A DNA stretch of 64,000 nucleotides from Haplosporangium gracile (Eukaryota; Mortierellomycota; Mortierellomycetes; Mortierellales; Mortierellaceae), in assembly GCA_015499985.1 (NCBI GenBank), contig JAAAUF010000019.1, forward strand, positions 46,416 to 110,415, written 5' to 3'. Under the pieces are notes generated by a model. That model saw nothing but the letters and a program-made list of their open reading frames with translations. It ran no database searches and had not been told where the DNA came from. The translations under genes and the position numbers were made by a program. Below are positions 12,301-22,866 of this stretch, in pieces (the first letter of the stretch is position 1; the number at the start of each line of letters is the position of its first letter).

Positions 12301-12800
12301 GGTGTCGTCAAGTACTGCTGTTGTCGGTGTTGGTGTTTCGCGTCTTGGCTCGAAAAGGTGAATAGTGGTAGAGGCAGAGATGGTGGCGGTGTCCACCTGT
12401 CCTTGTCCTTGCCGTGGCGGACTTCAATCCCAGATTTGGCGTGTCGGTCGTCGCCTTCAGGAAAGGAAGACGGTGTCATGAATGGGCGGTAGTAATGATA
12501 GGGGTCTTGCACTTGCCAATCAAACACGGTTCGGTCACTCATATCGCTCTGAGCACTCAGCAACACACTACTGCCTCCTCCCCCTCCCATGGCCACACCA
12601 CCCGAGCTGTGCTGACCAATTTGCCACTGTCCTGATGGTGGTGCTGAACTCGGGTGCGAGAGCTGCGTCTGTATTCGCATAGATGGCAACGAGTCTCGCA
12701 AGGTGTCAACACTACAACGCTCTTCTTCCTCCATCCCCTGTCGTTGCTGCTGTCGTTGCTGTTGCCCTGTTGCCATCATTTTTCTTTGGGGACCATCCAT
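9390..12800 (-). CDS. Large single-pass GDP-fucose O-fucosyltransferase-like protein
   Basis: One uninterrupted frame of 1136 residues, unusual here for having no intron. Residues 1-350 are Gln/Ser-rich and presumably cytosolic. One membrane segment sits at about 354-375 (WTWMMSLLLVLTLAIYIAIV) after a basic RRRKR, giving a type II Golgi topology. The catalytic region starts at about 567 with YFTYIPFAGISNQFYGMLRA and ALDRTLILPP, the sugar-nucleotide fold seen in O-fucosyltransferases. It continues with HTFFMIHVRRGDFEAYC (925-942, the conserved HxRRGD-type motif), PVLVATNE (1021-1028) and a closing VERLGVFGPMMVEQLLLAEA. Low-complexity inserts split the domain. The substrate cannot be told from sequence. 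The family call is good; the specific enzyme is unknown. Confidence 0.8.
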   Translation of the reverse strand: MDGPQRKMMATGQQQRQQQRQGMEEEERCSVDTLRDSLPSMRIQTQLSHPSSAPPSGQWQIGQHSSGGVAMGGGGGSSVLLSAQSDMSDRTVFDWQVQDPYHYYRPFMTPSSFPEGDDRHAKSGIEVRHGKDKDRWTPPPSLPLPLFTFSSQDAKHQHRQQQYLTTPYQQQQGRPWTSTIATLSRDWPSQTRRWLRRYLSITPGTTPTNHRHDQHLLFFASDHSPPASAFSSPSTSTLLGKEGFYSRHHPYFQGRRHFASTSSTSSPVNFLSLADIESAKQYKKEEDRYFWRSSLTLRWSFENFSLSFRLPRVWSCVFGRGRNRTSSATSPSSISSVCVRLFTRRRKRTLYKWTWMMSLLLVLTLAIYIAIVGISKIHGYFLVSGGDPGVAAGRTGDLVSRGRDVWKTVGMGKTWTVRNAGHGDGEGVGLVAEGLGTNSKTMTMKQDGGIPGSAISPLITAVEVVQDSSASVDSIWIRRARDEMGDPLDFYPDENEDDPSEAASFIVWLAQAPLITPTSQQQQGQQQPRRSPQQYQGYHEPSRPPPPPRRRQGEAAQESFLIEPERYFTYIPFAGISNQFYGMLRAMSIARALDRTLILPPITSSSHDKSRKNQAWSNFFDLNEFRRRTGLKVIEYQDLRDQGLFRGPTGVKKASAGEAAKATLSVDKRRGERYQRSLETGTGAVDMTMPCHVTCGFGSKRDLDFTAKAFIRQWGFQYKKEMLPNSSPASSPSTPPGSPVDNSPIDQTRDFDRIVKALQDDSLKGEGFLCVSNTYKIQISSAAIPASALVDSIEWHEFGQHLLFQPQLIQFVDEFLGRIFGRNPVERAKYGNDTFWISSLPLSGPWSQPTPTPLPEQVPAQESVPPQGESFQLQLLSQPMVMDVNNTLSPSPPPPSPPTYPQIPVSYAATVNLKPWPPLRPLIQHTFFMIHVRRGDFEAYCKKEFKDERLDQCLPSNEAYVRVINELQQRALRHGGGDDGGLGIYGNGKNDDPGHDPMLVEKEEAVGRSRSRSNRERRRIPVLVATNENRPEELAQLRQLGRTGKATRSTGMNNEEEAVAGGSVDYDVEGKEGEEWIILDHEEMQTVERLGVFGPMMVEQLLLAEAEALVGVRMSTFSRVGGYRQRDWYHRRILYM

Positions 12801-13358
12801 TTTTGGAAGTAGTGTGTGCGCGCCTGTGAGTGAGAACCCTGCTATTCTGCTGCTTCCGCTATGTGGTAATTATCTTATCTTTGTATGTTTTGATGGGGGA
12901 GAGAGAGGGAGAATGAACGAATGGTAAAGTTCTAAAGTTGCATGCCATGGATTAAAGAATGAGTAAAGGCGAAGAAGGAGAACAGCAGAGAGGAAAGAGG
13001 TGAAAAGGTGGTCAAGAAGGGAGAAGCATACACGGAGGCAGCCATGTTCATCCATCGAGTCGATATCGGAATGTCGCCTTTCCCCTTGCTCATTCTTCGC
13101 TGACTGCAGTGGAAAGTCAATGCTCCTTTCTGAAATCTGTGTACACAACAACAAGCACGACGACAGGTAAGCGTGGACCCCTCATGTGCCCTCTAAATGG
13201 TCCAGCACACGCTGCACAAAGCGTTTGTTTGTACTAAAAAAATACACACGTTCAAAAAACGATAAAATACATGATGTTTATTTACAGAATAGGTCGTAAG
13301 ATTGCAAAATAGCAACATAGCAAGAAGTGAGTTGTTGATATTGAGGGAGCGCTTAGAA
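12801..13358. other. Fucosyltransferase-like gene upstream region
   Basis: No coding exon. The minus strand just above 12800 should hold the leader and promoter of the fucosyltransferase-like gene. The part near 13260-13350 is AT-rich and follows the stop of the next minus-strand gene. Confidence 0.35.
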
Positions 13359-13940
13359 TTAAGCGCTGGGATTCTCGGCAATGGCGGGTTGATGGACAGC
13401 AGAGAACGAGCGACCATGGCCAGACTCGGGGCGATCCTTGTTGCTGGCTTGATTTTCGAGGTGAGTAGAGCTCTGGTCCGTGTGGGGCGTGCTCATGGTG
13501 CGGGGCATGATGGGTGGTCGAACAGAGCCAGATCCGTTCGAATTGGTGTGGTGGAGCAGACAAGGGTTCGAGACCGAGGTGCGCCTGTTGAGCGAAGGCA
13601 ACGAAGGGGTGGTGCTGTCCACATCGACAGTGTAGGCGTCGTGGGAAACAACAGAAGCGCCGGTGTTGACGAAGGTGTTGTGGCGCTCATTTTCTTGATG
13701 GTTGTTCTTGATCGAGGGTGAGCCGACGGTGTTGTGGTCTTGGGCTGGGTGGTGGGAAAATCCGTGAAAGTGCTTCTGTCCCAGGTCAGCCTCGAGACCA
13801 GAGGAGGCTCGGCGAAGGTGCGAGTTGGACTCGCATCCGTAGCCTTGGCCGGCGCGGTGGGGCGAGTACTTTGACGAGTCCTTGTATTGAGTAGCGTCTG
13901 ACTGAGGCTCGTCACTGTAAGCTTGGGCAAAGAAATCCAT
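13359..13940 (-). CDS. Small disordered protein of unknown function
   Basis: A 193-residue single-exon frame starting MDFFAQAYSDEPQSDATQYK. I do not recognise it. It is rich in Ser, His, Asn and Pro, with no hydrophobic segment, coiled coil or cysteine motif, so it is probably soluble and mostly unfolded. Support for it being real: the ATG is preceded on the minus strand by a CA/AC-rich leader (CAACCACAAACACATCACAAAC) of the kind seen before other genes here. The frame is open on this strand through its whole length although the composition is not extreme. An overlapping antisense frame (13302-13721) lacks such a leader. Small, induced, disordered proteins of this type are common in fungi; no function is claimed. 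Confidence 0.5.
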   Translation of the reverse strand: MDFFAQAYSDEPQSDATQYKDSSKYSPHRAGQGYGCESNSHLRRASSGLEADLGQKHFHGFSHHPAQDHNTVGSPSIKNNHQENERHNTFVNTGASVVSHDAYTVDVDSTTPSLPSLNRRTSVSNPCLLHHTNSNGSGSVRPPIMPRTMSTPHTDQSSTHLENQASNKDRPESGHGRSFSAVHQPAIAENPSA

Positions 13941-16440
13941 GTTGTTTGTGATGTGTTTGTGGTTGTTGGGGTGTGTGTGTGTGAGTGAATGATAATTTGG
14001 TTTGAAGGGTAGGGGAAGAAAAAAGTAAAAATAAAAATAAAAAGGGAGCGGAGGAAAAACAGGACTATTTATCTTGGAGGCCCATGCGCAGATTAAGAGA
14101 GTCAAAAAGGAAAGGCAGGAAAAGGTAAGGAAAAAAAAAGAGAAGAAAAAAAAAAAGCGAAGACACGAATGGCTGGATGGGCGGCTGGGACATAGACACC
14201 GCCAGGTTCCATGAGCTAGGAACCTGGTGCTCAGCTCAGTCAGTAGCAGCACTCAAGAAAGGGAGGAAATGAGAAGAATGATCGGAATAAGGACAAAAAA
14301 AAAAAGATGGGTGAAACATCATGGGCACCATCCATCAAGCCAACTCGCTTGAGTGAAGGCAGATACGATCGCTTTTTGGACTTACAAACCCTTTTGTCCT
14401 TCTCCGCACCTTGTCATGTGTCTGTATTGCGCCACTCATGAATCCCTTAAACCCTATTAATCGATACAACGAAACTACGAAACAACAAAAAAAAGCAGAA
14501 GTGGGTCCCTTCAGATATGAAAACAAGATCATCATGCTATTGCTCTCCCCCGCCTTTCCTGTTATAGACTCCATGGACTCGTACACCAGCAAACCGAAGA
14601 AGAGAGAAGGAATCAACCGAGGGTAAAAAAGTAAAGAATGACAAATGAACTCGAATAAACAAGGGTTATCTCTCAGCATAGCCAAGAGCGGACAGGCGAG
14701 AGAAGAAGGAAAAAGACGTCAAGGAACAAGAACGATGGGTTGTTATTGATAATGAGGCGTCAAGCGTCGAGCGGTCGGATGGTCAAAAAGGAGAACCTTA
14801 TGCGTATTGCAAAGGGGAGAGCCGAGCGTTAATGCAACAAGCAGACCCTTTGAATGATTCGTTCCTCTCTCGGGCAAAGGATGAGAGAGAAATGCTGATC
14901 CGACCTAACCTGACATATCCCCTTCTAACCCATAGTCTGTTGTCCTTTTTTCTTCCCTCGATAGTCCATACCATTGTCTCTCTGTTCTTGAGCTAATCCC
15001 CACGTACCCACCATGCCAACCCTTGTGTACTCCATTTTCTCAGCACTGATCCACGAACTGTATGGAGAAACAGTTTGTAAGGCGGGATATGGAGCAAATC
15101 AAACATGCCTTTAAACATCTCATCATTAGGGAAAAACCAAAAACGGGGTGTAATGTACTGGCTCCTTATTGCTTCCGAATTTTCATCCTTGTGCCTTTTG
15201 TCATCTCTTTCCTTTTGCCCAATGAACATCAGTACCCGGTTGGCGAAAGGCAACCCTAGCCCACACCGCTACTTGGATCATCACAAACACTCGGAAAAAT
15301 AAAAAAAAGCAAAAGAAAGAAAGGGTCGTTCAAACTAAAGATAACACTCTTGTTCCTCCATCAAACACAAAAACAGCTCAATGAGGCACAGTCCAGATAC
15401 AGACTGCAATGCAAAGGGTGCGATGAATCCAATCCGATTGAAAACTTTTCAATGCCACACGTTACAGGACTGGAGTTTAGTAAACCTCAGATCTTGAATT
15501 TGCTTTCGGCGTAGTTGCTTAGTTGTCGTCATAGGCGCAAACAATCAATTGCATATTCTGCGGGTGTATCCAAAAAGGTCCTCAATGTCGATCGTGAATA
15601 GCCAAAGAAAAAAAAAGAGTGTTGATAATTTGTCGGCACTTTGAATCCTGATACTCAACTTCCTGGTTTATGCTGGGGATAGCAATTGCATGTTGACAGT
15701 GACTTTGCCGTGGGTGACTCTGCTGACAGTTGAGGTGGAAAGAAACTCGAAGAAAACACGTAATAACAGAGAAAGAAAAGAAAGAAAAAGGAATATCCCT
15801 GCACCTTGCACGCACCATCCCCTGTCAGATTTCTGTTCGACTCTCATTGATCCCTTTTGAGTTGACCTGTAGCTTACGAGTAAGCAAACACAGAACAACG
15901 TAAAAGAGGATGCTCGTCATTTGTGAGAGGTTATCATCAACCAGGTTTTAAAGCAGCGGCTCGGTGTCAAGGTCGTGTTTGTTGGACGATGGTGTTTTTG
16001 GTGGCGCGAGTGAGTTTGTTCTTAGAGCAATGTGAAAACATGAAAAAGAAAAAAAAAGAAAGCTTCAACATTCTGATCGGGCGGCACAAGAGTGAGTCTG
16101 ATCCTTGATGTTTATTGATGTGTGTTGATTTCGCTGATGGTCCATGGTCCTGTTGTAAGTTGAAGATCAAACAAAAAGTGCGCCGACGCTTTTTTTGAAC
16201 TGCGACAGAGCAAACGAAAAAAGAAACGTCACTCGATCACTGGGGGTGACTGTCTTGGTCAGGCAGGATCCTTCCTTCCCTCCTTCCTTTCCTTTCTCCC
16301 TTTGACGTTTTTTGTTGCTGGCTGTTGCCCTCCTCAGCAGGGGTCTTTCTTTTACCTCCCTTCTTCCTCCCCACAACTCAAAAACATAACACCTTTTCCC
16401 CCCCTCACTCCATTCCACACTCAAAAAAGTTTCGTTCAAC
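13941..16440. other. 2.5-kb gene-poor region before VPS26
   Basis: No convincing gene on either strand. Bases 13945-14200 are C/T-rich on the minus strand and fit the leader of the small gene on the left. Bases 16260-16440 are C/T-rich on the plus strand (CCTTCCTTCCCTCCTTCC) and lead into the VPS26 start. The middle (14250-16250) has only short open frames without domains and several A-runs. Confidence 0.45.
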
Positions 16441-18082
16441 ATGTCCATGGCCGTAAGTCTCAACACTCCACAAACACCAAAAAAAGCGCGCTCACCCACT
16501 TCTTGCTCTGCTCTCACGTTTTTTTTGTTGTACCTGAATTTTCTTTCGTATCTCACCTAACCACCACTTTTCTCGTAAGAATAGAATTTGTTCGGCTTCT
16601 CGGCCCCGGTCGATATCCAGGTCGCATTCAAGGGCGAGGAGGAGAGAAAGATGGTTGAGGTCAAAGTCGACAAGGACAGAAGAGAAAAGTTCCCGCTCTA
16701 CTTTGATGGCGAGACTGTTGCAGGAAAGGTCCGTTTTTAGTGAAACCAACAATGGGCAAAATCGATCTTTTTTTTTCAAGGAGAGAAACAAAAAAAAACA
16801 GCAGTACAAGTTCTCACCCTGGGATCTCATTACGTGTTCGTTTGATCGTTTAGATCCAGATCCGCGTCAAGGATGGCAAGAAGCTGGAGCACAACGGCAT
16901 CCGCGTTGAGTTTGTCGGCAACATCGGTACGAGAAAACGCAAAAAACAACAACATCTGATCTTGTCCAAGGTGCTTACCCTTCCTGTATATTCTCACGCG
17001 TTGTCGTCTAAAGCACCATCTATCTCTCCATCAATTAACAACACACTAGAGCTGTTCTATGATCGAGGAAACCATTACGAGTTCTCATCGCTTCAACAGG
17101 ACCTGGCCGTCCCAGGAGAGCTGCGCGCAAGCACGACGCTCGACTTTGAATTCAAAAATGTGGAAAAGATGTACGAAAGCTATCATGGAATCAACGTCAA
17201 GCTCCGATATTTCATCCGCGTCACCATCTTGCGCCGCCTTGCCGATGTGGTCAAGGAGCGGGACATATGGGTCTACTCTTATGTGATGCCCACCGAATCT
17301 GCCAACAGCTCGATCAAGATGGAGGTCGGAATCGAGGACTGCCTACACATCGAGTTTGAGTACAACCGTTCCAAGTAAGTCTCCGTCTTTTTTTTTTTCT
17401 TTCCCTCAGGAGCTTCACGTCGATCATGTCACTCTAATAACCAAGGCGCCCTTGTGTTCCATAGATATCACCTAAAGGACGTAATTGTCGGCAAGATCTA
17501 CTTCTTACTGGTGCGCATAAAGATCAAGCATATGGAACTATCCATTATCCGTCGCGAGACCACAGGAACCGTCCCGAACCAGTACAACGAAAGCGAGACC
17601 ATCACAAAGTTCGAAATCATGGACGGCGCGCCTGTCCGAGGAGAGACCATCCCCATTCGCCTCTTCCTTGGTGGATTTGAACTCACCCCCACATTCCGAG
17701 AAGGTACAGAGAAAACAGAACGCAGGCTAGTTTGCTTTTGTTGTTGAGCTGAGCCAAATCTGATAACTGGATCTACATCGTTTTTTTTATGTCCAAATAG
17801 TGAATAAGAAGTTCTCCACGAGGTACTATTTGAACCTTGTATTGGTGGACGAGGAGCACAGACGCTACTTCAAGCAACAGGAGATCACCATTTTCCGTCG
17901 AAGAGGTAAAAGAGCACAAGAAAACACTCATGTCACCTGCTTTGCAAACATCGCACTCTTTTGAAGATGAACTTGATCTGCTTACAGCTGCTCACCATAC
18001 GTTTGTCTTCTTTTTCAACCTTTTCTACTTTGTCATAGTGGATGACGGGCTCGAACCTGAGCATGACGAGGCAGACCCATAG
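16441..18082 (+). CDS. VPS26: VPS26 retromer subunit
   Basis: Arrestin-fold subunit of retromer, which sorts cargo from endosomes to the Golgi. Seven exons (16441-16452, 16585-16728, 16854-16926, 17050-17374, 17465-17703, 17801-17905, 18039-18082) join in phase to 313 residues; human VPS26A has 327. The first exon holds only four codons (MSMA). Conserved stretches follow in family order: LFGFSAPVDIQVAF, PLYFDGETVAGKIQI, HNGIRVEFVGNIELFYDRG, LAVPGEL, YHGINVKLRYFIRVTI, VGIEDCLHIEFEYN, KDVIVGKIYFLLVRIKIKHM, GAPVRGETIPIRLFLGG and TRYYLNLVLVDEE. The last exon is acidic (DDGLEPEHDEADP). It converges on ATE1 with about 250 bases between stops. Identification is certain. Confidence 0.97.
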
Positions 18083-18330
18083 TGGCAACCATGACATCTT
18101 TCGTTCAGAAGTACAAGCATCTCCAAGGATTCACACGCCCTAATAAAGGACCCATTCTCATTGTCAACACATACTCTTTCTCCTAACAAATAATGTAGCT
18201 ATGCTTGCCGAAACAACGACACGCGCTATTTGCAATTTGTATTCTTTTATTCCAGGCCCAAGGAACTGCACAGAGAAGACGAGCATCGCAAAATAAAGCC
18301 AAATTAAGAGAAAGCAAATTGTCTGCCGTT

Positions 18331-21234
18331 TTAAGCAAAGATAAGCATCCGAGGAGCCAAGGCGGGCCCAATGACGGCATAGTAATCGCGCATGGCCTTG
18401 GCAACGTCCTTGTTGTTCTTGAACGGCTCAGAGTCCTAAATAATGACGTACAATTGTAATAGTTCTGTTAGCCTCAAAGTCCTCCTTGCAGCTCAAGCGC
18501 ATATGTGTAACTAATGTAGCCTCGGAAGAAAGCAAAAGTACTGTTGTGCTTACTGTCAGCATCGAAGCACGATCCCCTTGAAAGATAACAAGCTGCGAGA
18601 GGTCGCGGTCGGTAACATCATCAGGATCCATCATGCCAGGAGGTGGCAAGAGTGAATTGGAGGGAGAAGGGGTCAACGAAGGCCGTTTGCCGCTACGCAT
18701 AAGCTCCTTTGGAGTGTGAGAAAACTCCTCGGACCGCTTTCGCTTGTGTCCCTCTTCGTCGCTGCTGCTCAACGCGTAATCAGGATGATCCTGTACGCTC
18801 AGTCTTTCGGCATCCGCTTCGGTGGAAGGGTCCAACTCCATATGGCCGCCGTCATTGGAAGAAGGGCTGGAACTCTTGGAGCCTCTCGATTTCTCTCTTG
18901 CTCTTCTCTCTGCTGCCATGGTGATCAACAAACCCTTGACGCGTGGGTGGAAGCGCTCAGACTCGCTGAAGGAGTAGTACCGCTTAGACTGAAGGATATG
19001 CTCGCACTTTTCAAAAGGCATCCAGTCGTAAGTCTCCTATACGCCGAAATATTTGAGAATGATATGAACGATCAGCTTCCAGTTTTGTGAAAATGGCGGA
19101 ATCTCAACAGCGTGCGACTTTTTTTTTCGAATTTAAATTTGAATTTGAACGGGCGAAATGACTTACAGGGTCCAAGAGAAATGAGGGGTGATACATGGCC
19201 TTGTAGTGTGTCTTGGGGGCAGAGTAAACATAGTGGCCCATGGTGTAGTACTCCATCGATTCGTATCCTGGAATGGCCTTGATGTCCTGAACAAGAGCAA
19301 TCTCCCTCAAGGTGCTGTATTTGCCCAGAGACAAGCTGGACAAGGAGGGATCGTAGTAAAAATAATCGGAGGAGATGCATCGAGGAAGAATATCGAGAAC
19401 AGCAACAGCTACCAGCTTATTGTCAACATAGTAACATTGATGGTACGTGCCGTATCCGTTGAAGCCCGGCGCGTTCTGGCTGGAGGTCTCTGACTAGAAA
19501 ATAATGACCATTGAACGTTACAACCAAGCTCGACAATATGTTTTTGTATATGAAGCATATTAACAAACGACCGGCAAATGATACTTACAATGAGTGGAGA
19601 GCGAGCAACACTATTATCAAACGACTCGCGGGAAAGCAAGGAGGATGGAACATGATGAATACCCTTTTGGTACTCGCAGTAAAGATCGTACTTTTCTTGG
19701 GTGAAGCGTGCAGGCTCCAAGATGACCTAAATCAGAATCAAAGAGAATAATGTGAGATTGGCGAATATGTACTGCTGTTTGGTTGTGAGATAAACTGCCA
19801 ACCGATTTTCGCTCATACAACTCACATTGAACCGCTTCCAGTCAGATCCAGGCTCCATCTTGTCCATGTCTGTGGCATGGATTGTCTGGGGAAAGTCAGC
19901 ATAGGTGTTTTCAATTCTACCAAGAGGAGGAGAGAGCGATTTCCGGCGTGGACTGTGGGCTATGCCATGTGATGGCTCGGGGCTGGGGCTGTGTTCATCC
20001 AGAGCGCTAGTGTCCTCGCGAACCATGCTCTCTCTGGAGATCTTGAGAGGGACATACTGGTTCCTCATGTACCGGTTGATGCGGGCCACCGTTCGTCGCT
20101 GACCCTTGGAGGGCTTGAACTCTGAGGCATTCAACCTATAGGGAATGGAGAATCTGTCAGAGAGGTTGTTTGGTAAAAGCAATATAGGCAATTATTTGGC
20201 GTTGAAGAAAGAAACACAGGATAATTACCGAATCGTATACTGTCGGCAGCAGCTGTTGATGATATTGATAGATGGCGTGTTGTGTTGGGAGATAGGAGAC
20301 AGGGCAAGAAAGAGGTTAAGTCAGCACACGTCGTTCGATGCGATTCACATTCTTGAAATCTCCCACATGCAGCGAACTTCATTTGGTATTGGAGGATAAG
20401 TCCAGAGTGAATACTAAATTACCTATCCCTGAGGTTTGGTTTGTAGAGGTAGAGGCCATATCTAGAAAAGGACGGTTGTCAGAAGGGAAGAGTTGGACAC
20501 AGCATTGGCGCAATGTGTGCCTTTTTAGCTTTTTGTAATGACAGTAGCAAGAACGAGTGGGTAAAGTGGGTGTGTGCGGGGGCAGAATGTGAGATGGCAC
20601 GTTCTCCCACGATTTGGCTAGACATGTAAACAAATACCTTCTCCAGCCGTGGTCGATGAGGTCTTGATAGTCCTAAAACAATACAAAGAAACAAAAGGAG
20701 CTATTTTGGTCAGTGTCTGTCAACGTGTGTGGGGAAAGAAGCAAAGAAGGGGGTCGAGAGTAAAGGTCATTGAAGATAGTCAAGTCGTTGAGGAGTTGAG
20801 TGGAGTGAAGTGGGGTAGAAGTGAACATAACCAGGCTGATTGGAGTGTGTCCACCCCCTTTCGCCCACTTCTGTAGAACTCCTCCAGGGCCACATCAAAA
20901 AATTACAGGTCACATAACATAGCCTCCTCGTCGCTTCTCTTTTGTATTCGCCAGGGTTAACGTGGAAAAGAACGCGGTGAAGAAGGGTTGGAAAGAGAGA
21001 TGCGACATTCGTTGCTGCCCTTTTTTTCCATTCATTCCCTTTACGTTCCTGTTGTGGAACGCGATGGAAGGAAAGACAAGAAAGGTATAACAAAAGTACC
21101 TGGCAGGTGAGCTTGTACGCGAATGCACCGTAGACGTGAGCAGAGCTGTCACTGTGGCAGTAGCCACATGAGGCAATCGTGAACCCAACGGGTTTAATAA
21201 TGCTGTAGGGTTGCTGTTGCTGTTGTTCGGACAT
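18331..21234 (-). CDS. ATE1: Arginyl-tRNA--protein transferase ATE1
   Basis: Transfers Arg from Arg-tRNA to N-terminal Asp, Glu or oxidised Cys, marking proteins for the N-degron pathway. Nine exons (21234-21100, 20672-20638, 20461-20423, 20252-20229, 20135-19826, 19726-19589, 19493-19167, 19036-18554, 18435-18331) join in phase to 531 residues; human ATE1 has 518. The N-terminal cysteines SCGYC, then YQDLIDHGWRRYG, SCCRQYTIR, the N-fold VILEPARFTQEKYDLYCEYQ, and the GNAT-like part YGTYHQCYYVDNKLVAVAVLD...YYYD are all present. Two family-untypical inserts are Ser/Pro-rich, one after VRED (exon 5) and one of about 110 residues with KRKR in exon 8. The 24-base exon 4 is a microexon. The first intron (427 bases) is by far the longest. 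Confidence 0.95.
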
Positions 21235-22360
21235 GGTCTTTGCGTTTCAGGTTTTGTCTGTTTTTGTTCGTTTCGTGGAAGTAAGAGAAAAAGTAACGAG
21301 TTGGAGCTGAGAGAGAGAAAGAGGTCCGTGTCCTGGGGGTGGGAACCGAGATAAGAGAGAGTGTAGGTTGAAGGAAGGAGAATAGAAAAAGAAGGAAAGA
21401 GGTAGCAGAGAAGGAAGAAAAAGAAACGTGGTAGTGGTGATAAGTCGGCTGCTTGGCTGTTGTTTGCGGAGGAGGGAGTGGGAGTTGAGGGGAGAAGGAG
21501 AAATCAAAGAAAGGGTGGATGCGCTTCTTTCTTCGCATTCAGGGGCTAAGTGGAATATGATCACATGACGACGACCAATTATGGCACGTCGTCATGATTG
21601 CCATTTCATTAGCACGGCCACATTGCGATGAAAAGTAACTGTCCGCCACGGCAGGGTGCTTGCTAGGAAGAGGAATCTACAGGCAGTTGAAGCAAGAGAA
21701 AGGTAAAGAGAGCTTAGAGTTTTGATGGGAAGAAAGGGCGAGTAGGAGAGTGAAAAGTGAAAGTGAAAGTGAAAGTGAAAAAAAGGGAGTGTGGGATATG
21801 AAAAAGACAAAAAAAGGCCCAGTGGTGGATGGATGATATTTTTTTGGAAGTCGGAGTGGTTTCTTATTCTTTTTGCTGTTTGAAGTCCAAGGAAATTAGA
21901 TGGATAAAACGGCACAGAGGCAAGGCCAGACCTAACCAGGCAATTTTATGAGGCGAGGCAGTTTTGAAGAAAGGAAACAAAAGGTTAAAGCCAATATAAA
22001 GTGTGAATAAGGAGAGGGATTATGAGAGAGAGAGTGAGAGGAGGAAGAGGAGGAAGCGAGAGTGAGCGTGGAGTTGAGTTGAGTTGAGTTGAGAGAGAGA
22101 CAGAGAGAGAGAGAGAGTGGACGTTGAGTGGAGTGAGAGAAGAGTGGAGCCCTCGTTGTTGAAAGAGTGCCCGGATGGAAAAAAGAGAGCCAATCCGCTT
22201 CGAGCGTTTTTATTTGACTTTTTCTCGCTTTACACTTGTTTCTTTCTTTTTTGCGCCCTCCTTTTTTTCAGGCACCGGCTCCCTCTCCTCTCGTCCTTTG
22301 GCTCTCGTCGTCTTCTGTTTCGTTTCCTTTTTTCGTTTCTCTTTTTTCTTTTCTCTCTTC

Positions 22361-22430
22361 TCTTTTCTCTTTTATCTTTTCTCTCTTCCATCTTTTCTCT
22401 TTTATCTTTTCTCTCTTCCATCTTTTCTCT
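22361..22430. repeat. 30-bp C/T tandem repeat, 2.3 copies
   Basis: The unit TCTTTTCTCTTTTATCTTTT plus ten more C/T bases occurs at 22361-22390 and 22391-22420, and begins again at 22421. It lies in the C/T-rich leader of the MIT gene. Confidence 0.85.
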
Positions 22431-22720
22431 TCACCCTGTCCTGTCACCCTCCTCACTTCATCCTCCTCCTTTGCCTCTCCTTCCCTTCCCCCTACCCTAC
22501 CCTTCTTACTTCATCCTTCAATTCGACACCTTTCTTTTTATTAACTCCCCCTCCCTTTCCCCTCTTCTCCCGCCCTTTTTTTTCGTTTCTTCTTCTTTGA
22601 ACCCTCTCTCTTTCTTTGTCTGCCAGTCTCTGGCTGTCACCTCTTCTTCCTCTTTCCCTACTGTCCTCTTACTCCTCCTCTTCTCCTCTACTTCAACTCC
22701 TTTCTCACTCACATCCATTC

Positions 22721-22800
22721 TCCTTCTCCTCGGGTCAGACACTCCTCTTCTTCTTCCTTTTCCTTCTCCTCGGGTCAGACACTCCTCTTCTTCTTCCTTT
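22721..22800. repeat. 40-bp tandem duplication
   Basis: Two exact head-to-tail copies (22721-22760 and 22761-22800), each containing CCTCGGGTCAGACACTCCTC, with a third copy starting at 22801 and diverging after ten bases. It sits about 70 bases before the proposed MIT start codon. Confidence 0.9.
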
Positions 22801-22866
22801 TCCTTCTCCTCCGACTCCCTTCATCATCACCGCAAAGCCTATTCATCCACTACCAACGCACATCTC

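Larger units (their letters stand above)
21235..22866. promoter_or_regulatory. Divergent leaders of ATE1 and the MIT gene, with strand-composition switch
   Basis: About 1.6 kb between two divergent starts. The plus strand is purine-rich from 21240 to about 22140 (leader of ATE1 on the minus strand) and then strongly C/T-rich from about 22200 to 22850 (leader of the MIT gene). A 383-codon open frame beginning at 22117 is in frame with the MIT gene, but its product is almost all Ser, Leu, Phe and Pro and reflects the C/T leader. Two small tandem repeats are listed separately. Confidence 0.5.

Noticed and set aside
13302..13721. Plus-strand 139-codon frame antisense to the small disordered gene
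   Set aside because: It lacks a leader and domain; the minus-strand frame has a typical CA-rich leader and start.
22117..22866. In-frame 250-codon extension upstream of the MIT gene
   Set aside because: Composition is almost only Ser, Leu, Phe and Pro from C/T-rich DNA with tandem repeats; it fits a transcribed leader better than protein.
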